A DNA stretch of 64,000 bases from Psychroserpens sp. (GTDB taxonomy: Bacteria; Bacteroidota; Bacteroidia; Flavobacteriales; Flavobacteriaceae): assembly GCA_017643165.1 (NCBI GenBank), contig JAEPNY010000001.1, positions 310,001-374,000 on the forward strand, in the 5' to 3' direction. Below, in pieces: positions 52,826-61,300 of the stretch. The translations under genes were made by a program, and so were the position numbers. The notes beneath the pieces are model-generated. The model was not told the origin of the DNA. It was given only the letters and a program-made list of their open reading frames with translations, and did no database searches. Within the stretch, counting starts at the first letter, position 1; each line of letters starts with the position of its first letter.

Positions 52826-55198
52826 ATGATTAAAAGAATAGTTCTTATTCTTATATGTTTACTTTCCATGACTGTAAATTCACAAGATTTCAGTACACTT
52901 TGGAAAGGCTATTTTTCGTATTTCGATATCAAGGATATTACAAGAAGTGAAGACAAGATATATGCAGCTGCCGAAAATGCCATATTCAGTTATGATATTT
53001 TTTCAAATGAAATCGAAACTATAACAACAATTAACGGTCTTTCAGGAGAAACGATCTCTACTATTACTTACAGTGAAACATTTGATATTCTTATAGTAGG
53101 TTATGAAACAGGATTGATTGAATTGTATTTTGCTTCAGATTCTGAAATACTATCGGTTGTGGATATACTTGAGAAGGAGTCCATATCACCATTGTTAAAG
53201 CGAATTAATCATTTTAATGAATATGAAGGGCTACTTTATATTTCAACAGATTTTGGTATTTCAGTCTATGATTTAGATCAACTACAGTTTGGTGATACGT
53301 ATTTTATTGGAAACGGAGGTGCTCAAATCACTGTTAATCAAACTACAGTGTATCAAGGTGCGTTATATGCGTCATGCGGTTCTGGAGCGGGGATAAGAAA
53401 AGGGGATCTTTCAAATCCGAATTTGATAGATTTTGATCAATGGCAGACGATCTTCGGCGGAAATTTTGTGGGTATACAAACAGTTGGAGACAAATTATAT
53501 GCGTTGAGATTGAGCAACGACCTTTTCGAAATCGTTAATGACAACTTAAGCGTTATATTTACATATGCTGATTTCCCAAGAGATTTCAGAACTGTAGAAA
53601 ACCAACTTATCGTCACTTTGGATGAAACGGTTATCGTTTACGATCAAGATTTTAATCAAGTCTTTTCTGCAGCGACGAACGACGAATTTGATACCGACTT
53701 TTCGTCTGCAACCCTGCTAGAGAACGATCTTTACATTGGTACTAACGATTCTGGTGTTTACAAGACAGTTCCAAATGACCCACTTATTTTTGAAGTTATT
53801 CTACCAGAAGGACCTACCAATAATAATGCATTTAAAATAAGGGCAGGTAGTGGACAGCTATGGCTTACTTACGGAGATTACACCGTGTCTTTTAATCCTA
53901 GTCCACCAAAACGAGAAGGCGTCAGTATTCTCAGGGAGGAACAATGGAATAATATTCCGTTCGATAGTATGAGAACTGCCAGAAATCTTAATTCTATTGC
54001 AATTAATCCTTTTAATCCCTCTCAAGCTTTTGTTAGCTCCTTTGCTGATGGGATTTTAGAATTTAATAGTGAACAGGTCACTGAACTTTATGGTGAAGAG
54101 AATAGTGGTCTAGAGTCTTTAATTGTTCCGTCTAATCCAGGTATTAAAAGTATTAGGCAATCGGCTTCTCAATTTGATCAGACTGGGCTTCTTTGGACGG
54201 TAACTTCAAAGGTGGATAGAGCGTTGAAATCATATGATCCAACTTCTGGACAATGGCAAGGTTATAGTTTTTCAGCACTAATTACTGATCCATTATTTGG
54301 CGAGCGAGGCTTTGGTGATTTGGCCATTGGAACAGGTGGGATGAAATGGATTACTGCCTATAATGCCGGACTCATCGGGATAAATACAGATACAGGTCAA
54401 ATTAATAATGTGTTCTCTGAGAGTCAAAATATGCCGTCGTCTCAAGGGCGAGCTGTCGCCGTTGATTCAAGAAATCAGGTTTGGATCGGTACAGCCAAAG
54501 GCTTGAGAGTTTTATTTAATACTTCAGGATTTGTAGATGATCCCGACCCAAGAGTAAATGAGATTGTGATTCTTGAAAATGGAATTCCAACCGAACTGTT
54601 ATCCAATCAATTCATAACAGATATTAAAGTTGATGGTTCCGATAATAAATGGGTAGGTACGCTGGATTCAGGGATATTTTATTTTTCCCCAGACGGGCAA
54701 GAGACCATATATCAATTCACAACTGAAAATTCACCTTTGCCTTCTAATACAATTAATGATATTTCAATCGATCCAGAATCAGGAACAGTTTATATAGCAA
54801 CGATACGAGGATTGGTGTCATTTTCATCGGGTGGAACGAGTCCTAAAGATACTTTGAGTGATGCGTTTATTTACCCAAACCCTGTACGACCTGAATATAA
54901 TATTCTTGGGTTTGATGATCTCAACAACATTAATAATGGTGTTAAGATTTCAGGTTTAACTGAAAATGTTAATGTTAAGATTACCGACATCGAAGGAAAC
55001 TTGGTTGCTGAAGCGCAGTCAAGAGTTAACCAGAGATCATCTAGTGCTAATTATAATTTTGCGATAGATGGAGGGACAGGTGTTTGGAATGGAAAAAATC
55101 TGAGAGGAAATGTTGTGGCATCAGGCGTTTATTTATTCTTGATTTCAGATCTCGACTCTTTTGAAACAAGAGTACTTAAATTGCTAATTATAAGATAA
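52826..55198 (+). CDS. porZ: PorZ-like T9SS component (beta-propeller plus C-terminal sorting domain)
   Basis: 790 residues from the ATG at 52826 (MIKRIVLILICLLSMTVNSQ signal). Residues about 25-690 are two seven-bladed propeller-like domains: WKGYFSYFDIKDITRSEDKIYAA, TTINGLSGETISTITYSETFDILIVGYETGLIEL, then LWTVTSKVD, GTGGMKWITAYNAG, VWIGTAKGLRVL, NKWVGTLDSGIFYF. The last about 85 (YPNPVRPEYNI ... GTGVWNGKNLRGNVVASGVYLFLI) are a T9SS type A C-terminal domain. PorZ is an outer-surface part of the Por secretion system that helps attach cargo. It heads a porZ-recO-receptor operon (gap seven bases). Confidence 0.82.
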   Translation: MIKRIVLILICLLSMTVNSQDFSTLWKGYFSYFDIKDITRSEDKIYAAAENAIFSYDIFSNEIETITTINGLSGETISTITYSETFDILIVGYETGLIELYFASDSEILSVVDILEKESISPLLKRINHFNEYEGLLYISTDFGISVYDLDQLQFGDTYFIGNGGAQITVNQTTVYQGALYASCGSGAGIRKGDLSNPNLIDFDQWQTIFGGNFVGIQTVGDKLYALRLSNDLFEIVNDNLSVIFTYADFPRDFRTVENQLIVTLDETVIVYDQDFNQVFSAATNDEFDTDFSSATLLENDLYIGTNDSGVYKTVPNDPLIFEVILPEGPTNNNAFKIRAGSGQLWLTYGDYTVSFNPSPPKREGVSILREEQWNNIPFDSMRTARNLNSIAINPFNPSQAFVSSFADGILEFNSEQVTELYGEENSGLESLIVPSNPGIKSIRQSASQFDQTGLLWTVTSKVDRALKSYDPTSGQWQGYSFSALITDPLFGERGFGDLAIGTGGMKWITAYNAGLIGINTDTGQINNVFSESQNMPSSQGRAVAVDSRNQVWIGTAKGLRVLFNTSGFVDDPDPRVNEIVILENGIPTELLSNQFITDIKVDGSDNKWVGTLDSGIFYFSPDGQETIYQFTTENSPLPSNTINDISIDPESGTVYIATIRGLVSFSSGGTSPKDTLSDAFIYPNPVRPEYNILGFDDLNNINNGVKISGLTENVNVKITDIEGNLVAEAQSRVNQRSSSANYNFAIDGGTGVWNGKNLRGNVVASGVYLFLISDLDSFETRVLKLLIIR

Positions 55199-55205
55199 TC
55201 AAACC

Positions 55206-55925
55206 ATGCTCAATAAAGCAAAGGCTATTGTCTTATCAAAGATCAAATACAGAGATAATGATCTTATCGTGAAATGCTTTACGAATCACAGAGGTGCCGT
55301 GAGCTATTTGGTTAGAGGCGTACTCAAAACTTCAAAAAGAAATTCTAAAGCTGCATATTTTCAATTATTAACGCAATTGGAAATAGAAGAAAACTTCAAA
55401 GAGAATCAAAGTTTACAAACAATTAGAGATATCAAGCTAAATTATCCCTATGCCACCTTGCATACTAACGTTCTTAAAAGTTCTATCGTGATATTTCTGT
55501 CGGAAGTTTTAAACTCTGTTTTAAAAGAAGAAGAACAGAATGAACAACTTTATAGTTATTTAGAAACCACATTTCAATGGTTAGACATAAAAGATCAGTT
55601 TGCTAATTTTCATTTATTATTTTTATTAAATCTTACTAAGCATTTAGGATTCTTTCCCGAAGTATCTAATTCTGAAGCTAACTTCTTCAATTTGAGTAAA
55701 GGTGCTTTCGAGACACAGAAATCTGATTTATACAGTATTTCAGGTGAAAATTTAATCATTCTAAAACAGCTTTTAGGCACAAATTTTGATGACTTAGAAC
55801 AAATTAAACTGACCTCAAAGCAAAGACAGTCGTTTCTTACGATGTTATTGTTGTATTTTGAATTACATTTGGGCAGTTTTAGAAAACCAAAATCACTGCA
55901 AGTATTCAACCAAGTGTTTAGCTAA
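55206..55925 (+). CDS. recO: DNA repair protein RecO
   Basis: 239 residues. N-terminal OB fold (KAKAIVLSKIKYRDNDLIVKCFTNHRGAVSYLVRGV), then a helical core. The zinc-finger cysteines of E. coli-type RecO are not seen; many Bacteroidota RecO lack them. It anneals DNA and loads RecA. Placed between porZ and a receptor gene, with short gaps of seven and five bases, so it is in their operon. Confidence 0.9.
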   Translation: MLNKAKAIVLSKIKYRDNDLIVKCFTNHRGAVSYLVRGVLKTSKRNSKAAYFQLLTQLEIEENFKENQSLQTIRDIKLNYPYATLHTNVLKSSIVIFLSEVLNSVLKEEEQNEQLYSYLETTFQWLDIKDQFANFHLLFLLNLTKHLGFFPEVSNSEANFFNLSKGAFETQKSDLYSISGENLIILKQLLGTNFDDLEQIKLTSKQRQSFLTMLLLYFELHLGSFRKPKSLQVFNQVFS

Positions 55926-55930
55926 GAATT

Positions 55931-58342
55931 ATGAAGTTTACGATTACATTTATTTGCATGTTATCATTTTTGATTTCGGGAGCTCAAACAATTCGAGTTT
56001 TAGATCAAGAAACCAATGTTCCAATAGCTGGTGTGACCATATTTAATTTTAAAAAAAGCAAGTCAGTTATTACAAATATTGATGGTGAAGCTGAGTTAAG
56101 TCAATTCAATGAAGACGAAGTGCTATATTTTCAAAATATACTATATGTAAACGTTCAATTCCTTAAGTCTGAATTATCAAGTAAGAACTATATATTATAT
56201 ATGGTTCCAAGTATTGAAGATCTTGATCAGGTCGTAGTTTCGGCATCCAAATTTGAACAAAGTAAAAGAGATATTCCTCAAACTATCGTAAATATCAGCG
56301 CAAATGATATTCAATTTGAAAATCCACAGACTAGTGCTGACCTTCTAGAGAGTTCCGGAAATGTTTACATTCAGAAAAGCCAATTAGGAGGTGGTAGTCC
56401 TATGATTCGTGGATTCTCAACAAATAGGTTATTAATAACCGTTGATGGCGTAAGAATGAATAACGCTATCTTCAGAAGTGGAAATTTACAGAATGTAATT
56501 TCGATTGACCCCTTTAGCATACAAGATACAGAGATCACATTAGGAGCAGGTTCGGTAGTATATGGTAGTGATGCCATTGGTGGTGTAATGAGTTTTTATA
56601 CTCAAAAACCACAGTTATCGTATAAAGACTCTCTTTACTTTCAAGCGAATAGTACTATTAGATATGCTTCAGCTAATCAGGAAAAAACCGGACATTTAGA
56701 CTTGAATTTTGGATTTAAAAAATGGGCATTTTTGAGTTCGGTAAGTTTTACGGATTTTGATGATTTAAGAATGGGTAAACATGGTCCTGACGACTACTTA
56801 AGAAAAGAATATGTAGACATCATAGATGGACAAGATGTAATCGTTCAAAATGACGATCCATTAATACAGGTGCCTACAGGATACAATCAGCTAAATATTC
56901 TACAAAAGTTTCGGTATGAACCCAAAGAAGATCTCAGTTTTGATTTAGGACTGTACTATACGACGACGTCTGATTATCCAAGATACGATCGCTTATTACG
57001 CTATCGAGATGATAATTTGAGATCTGCAGAATGGAATTTTGGACCGCAGCGATGGTTTATGGCCAATATGCAAGTGACAAAATTAAGTAGTAGCTCTAAT
57101 TTATATGATAAGCTTCAGGCAACAGCGGCCTTCCAAAACTTTCAAGAAAGTAGGATTGATAGAGATTTTCAATCTTTAGACAGGCGAGAACGTGAAGACC
57201 AAGTTGATGCCTATTCCTTTAATATAGATCTTGAAAAAGCTTTAACAGCAAGAACATCGATTTTTTACGGATTGGAATACGTATATAATAACGTTAGGTC
57301 AAGTGCTTTAAATACCAATATCAACACGGGTGAAACAACAGCGATAGTTTCACGCTACCCTGACGGTTCGAATTGGCAATCGATTGCCGCTTATACAAGT
57401 TTTAAATATAAGCCAAACCCTAAGTTTGTGTTTCAATCAGGAATACGATACAACCACGTTATTGCCAATGCAGATTTCACTGAAAATAATACCTTTTTAA
57501 ACTTACCATTTAATAGTTCAGATATAAATGCTGGAGCATTAACAGGAACAGCAGGGATAAGTTGGACGCCAAATAATATGATTCTTTGGAAATTGAATGC
57601 ATCAACAGCGTTTAGAGCACCAAATATTGATGACATTGGTAAGGTTTTCGACTCCGAACCTGGTTCTGTTGTAGTGCCTAACGATGATTTGAAACCAGAG
57701 TATGCTTACGGTGGCGAACTCGGATTACAACTCAATTTTAATGATGTGTTTTTGGTCGATTTTGCAACCTATTACACATTTTTAGACAATGCACTTATCA
57801 GAAGTGATTACACATTAAATGGCGAGACTCAGATTATATATGATGGTGAAATCAGTAATATTCAAGCCATTCAGAATGCTTCAAAAGAATGGATCTATGG
57901 ATTTGAAGCCGGTATTCGGTTTAATATTTCAAAACATTTAAAACTCACGTCACAGTACAATATATTAGGTGGAACGGAAGATGACAATGGCATTGAAGTT
58001 CCTGTCCGACATGTTGCTCCTAATTTTGGGAATACACATTTAGTTTGGCAGAATGAAAAATTTCAAATAGATGCCTTTGCGGAGTATAATAATGAATTGT
58101 CTTTTGATCAATTAGCACCATCTGAACGGGCGAAAGATTTTATATATGCTTTAGATGACAATGGGAATCCTTATGCGCCTTCCTGGTACACACTAAATTT
58201 GAGAACACAGTATCAAATTTCAGATCAGGCGACTATAGTTGCATCACTTGAAAACATGACCGATCAACGTTACCGAACCTATTCTTCAGGGATTGCAGCA
58301 CCAGGTCGAAATTTAATACTTTCTTTACGTTACAGTCTATAA
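55931..58342 (+). CDS. TonB-dependent outer-membrane receptor
   Basis: 803 residues. Signal peptide about 1-18 (ISGAQ), a short carboxypeptidase-regulatory-like domain (IRVLDQETNVPIAGVTIFNFKKS), plug domain (LDQVVVSASKFEQSKRDIPQTIVNISANDI ... GGSPMIRGFSTNRLLITVDGVRMNNA, SVVYGSDAIGGVMSF), then barrel strands to the C-terminus. The plug signature is typical of heme/siderophore/vitamin receptors rather than SusC. Substrate unknown. In the porZ-recO operon; no SusD-like partner is nearby. Confidence 0.9.
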   Translation: MKFTITFICMLSFLISGAQTIRVLDQETNVPIAGVTIFNFKKSKSVITNIDGEAELSQFNEDEVLYFQNILYVNVQFLKSELSSKNYILYMVPSIEDLDQVVVSASKFEQSKRDIPQTIVNISANDIQFENPQTSADLLESSGNVYIQKSQLGGGSPMIRGFSTNRLLITVDGVRMNNAIFRSGNLQNVISIDPFSIQDTEITLGAGSVVYGSDAIGGVMSFYTQKPQLSYKDSLYFQANSTIRYASANQEKTGHLDLNFGFKKWAFLSSVSFTDFDDLRMGKHGPDDYLRKEYVDIIDGQDVIVQNDDPLIQVPTGYNQLNILQKFRYEPKEDLSFDLGLYYTTTSDYPRYDRLLRYRDDNLRSAEWNFGPQRWFMANMQVTKLSSSSNLYDKLQATAAFQNFQESRIDRDFQSLDRREREDQVDAYSFNIDLEKALTARTSIFYGLEYVYNNVRSSALNTNINTGETTAIVSRYPDGSNWQSIAAYTSFKYKPNPKFVFQSGIRYNHVIANADFTENNTFLNLPFNSSDINAGALTGTAGISWTPNNMILWKLNASTAFRAPNIDDIGKVFDSEPGSVVVPNDDLKPEYAYGGELGLQLNFNDVFLVDFATYYTFLDNALIRSDYTLNGETQIIYDGEISNIQAIQNASKEWIYGFEAGIRFNISKHLKLTSQYNILGGTEDDNGIEVPVRHVAPNFGNTHLVWQNEKFQIDAFAEYNNELSFDQLAPSERAKDFIYALDDNGNPYAPSWYTLNLRTQYQISDQATIVASLENMTDQRYRTYSSGIAAPGRNLILSLRYSL

Positions 58343-58368
58343 AAAAAGCTGCAACTATTAATTGCAGC
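58341..58368 (-). terminator. Intrinsic terminator of the giant T9SS gene
   Basis: Read on the - strand: GCTGCAA-loop-TTGCAGC followed by seven Ts. On the + strand there is no T-tract, so it serves mainly the leftward gene. Confidence 0.75.
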
Positions 58369-58392
58369 CTTCATTGAAAAATTATAATGTAA

Positions 58393-61300
58393 TTACTTAC
58401 GCTTTATAGCTTTCTTTGTGATAATTTGACCATTTGATAAACTTACTTTAGCGATATAAGGCGCTTGGCTCAGTTTGGATAGATCAAAAATTTCTTCGGA
58501 AGAATTACCGTTTAAATTATAAACAACGCGTCCTAGTAAGTCGATAATTTCAACAGATTCTATTATTAGATTATTTCCTATTGAAAACTTTACATTCCCA
58601 TCAGTTAATTCAGTAATGATGAGTTCATTCGGTGAAATCTCATTCTCAGTCAGCGATAATGTTTCTGGTTGGAAGAGAATTTCAAAACGTGTATTGTCTT
58701 CCATAGGATCAGAGGTAAACACATAATCTGAATTTGAGAGATCATGCACAACTCCAAGTAAGTTATCTCTTAGATAAACCGTATTGGAAGTCATGAAATC
58801 ACCTTCAACACTAGCAATAGAAATTGTGTAAAGTGTTGGTTCATCAATTATCGAAAAGAATCCTAAAGGAATAACTTCATCAATGCTTAAATCACTAGGT
58901 GCTTTACCTTGAATTGCATATTTCAATTCTGTAGAATCATCTAATAATGAATAAATCAAAGCATTAGCATTAGCCGATAGATTTTTATAGGCATCATAAT
59001 ACATACCGTCGTCTTCATTAGTTGCTCCATCTACATAACCAATCAATATTTGATTAAATATGCCATTATCCGACGTTAAATCTATACGAAGTTTGTTGTA
59101 TTGATTAATTTGAGATGTTCTGAAGAACTGTGCATTGTTTCCTGTAACTCTCATACTGTTGTTAAATACAATATCTGTAGTTTCAATTGTCCCTGAAACA
59201 GTCGTTGATGCCGCAGCATTCGTCATTGAAACAAAGAAACCTTGTCCAGAAGGAATAAATCGATCAGGGAAGATACCATCACCTCCAGCGGTTTGACCAG
59301 TACCATTGATGATCGCATAATCACTTTGTGTATAATTTAGAGCTTCGTTACCATTTGTATTTCCATCGGCAGGCGTGTTGTGTGACCAAAAGAAAATGGC
59401 ACCATTAGTTGCTCCAACGGTTTGGTCAATACTAGCATTTGCTGCTAAAAACAGGTCGGCATCAACAGCTGATGGATAAGGGTTTCCAATAAAGTTCCAG
59501 TTATTGTCATTCATTTCTGCATCATTACGATAAATAGGCACTGTAATTGCCCCATTATTGAATGCGCCTTGGAATACATAAATATATTGTGCAGGTGCAA
59601 AGAAGATAGCCGGATCATGAGTAGAAGCATATCCTACTCCAGTCTGCATCACAGTTGCGTCATTGACTAAAGTCCAATCATCACCATTGTCATCAATATC
59701 ATCTTGACCAGGCGTTGCCGTATTATCGTTATTAGTTTCTTGTGTGGCATCTAAGAAGTTCTGCGCATTAAAGCTAAACCTTCTAGTGTCCAACGCTTCT
59801 TGTAGCCCATCACCAATGGTCTCACCAACAACAGGAGAACTCCAATAAGTGTATTCTTGGAATGAGTTTAAAAAGCCGGTTTGTTTCTCAACAGAGATTC
59901 TTGTTTTGTCGCTTAACACAGCACCATCCACTATTCCTGAATCATTATTTTGTACAAATGATCCTGAAGTATTCATGAAGATATTTCCGTTTACAGTTAG
60001 ATTGTTCTCAACCTCTACAAATGAATTAGCTCCAATCGTGAGTGTGTAAGTCGCATTTATAATTAATTGACAGGCACTAAAATTTCCATCAGTCGCTGTA
60101 TCGTATGCACCATCAATAACTGCAACCGTATTAATATCTGGTGTTCCGTTTGACCAAGTCGTGCCATCCCAAACTGTTCTTGCAATATTTAATTGAACAG
60201 CGTTCGAGGCTGAACTACAGGTTACGGTATTTTCTCTTACTTCACAATAATACTGATACTCGTCTAGATTTAATGCATCTAAGATATTTAAAGTGGCAGC
60301 TGTCGCACCAGAATAGGTGGCTCCATTAGTAACAGCTGTCCAACCTGTATCTCCAGGAGCACTAAAATACCATTGGTAAACCAATGAATTTCCGCCTACA
60401 AATCCTTCCGTTGCTGTTACACTTATAGAAGCTGTAAGATCACAATTCGTTAATGGTAAGTTAGGTTGAACCGTTATTGTTGGTGGATTTCCTGTTGAAA
60501 AATCGAAAGTTCCGATATCAGAATAATCATTGGTTGCGACACAACTCGTTGAACCAGATCCTGCCCAATCAATAATATTCCAATCATTTTCGTCAAAAGT
60601 TGCGGTAGGTAAAGGTGTCGCCGTATTCAATCTTCTGAAATTAAATCCTCTGTCACCAGTAATTGAAGTTCCTAAGCTATCCATCCAGTCATCATCTCCA
60701 AATACACCGAATGCATCAACCAAGGTACTTGAATTATACAGTCCAATAAAGTCATGTTCATTCGTATCAACATTAACTCCAGCTAATGTAGCACTAACTT
60801 GATCTCCATATGAACCATCACCTCCAGGAGTTGCACATAAGGCATTTCCTAGAACTCCTGATGTTCCTATCGTTAACACGAATGTGTCATCTGCGTTTAT
60901 AGTTCCAGATAGTGTTTGAGAATTAAATGAACCTGTGTTTCCATTACTGTAAACTCTTATTTCATAATTTGAGAGATTAATTGCCGCTCCGGTAGCATTA
61001 TATATTTCTATATAGGTTAAACTGCCATAAGTAGCATCTGTCACTTCACTTATAAATAATTCTGAGAGCGCAGTTCCTCCTTCACAGTCTGCAATTTGTG
61101 TATCGATAACTGTAAATGGTTCTGAACCTGGACAACCTAGATCATCAACAATTTCCAAATTACCAGTTAGTGCACCAGAAGGCACAATGACTTCCATTTC
61201 TGTATTCGAAATATTATTGACCGTTGCGTTAACACCATTAAATAATGCTGTTGCTGTACTTAAGTTGGTTCCCGTTACTGTCACTACCGTTCCAACAGGA

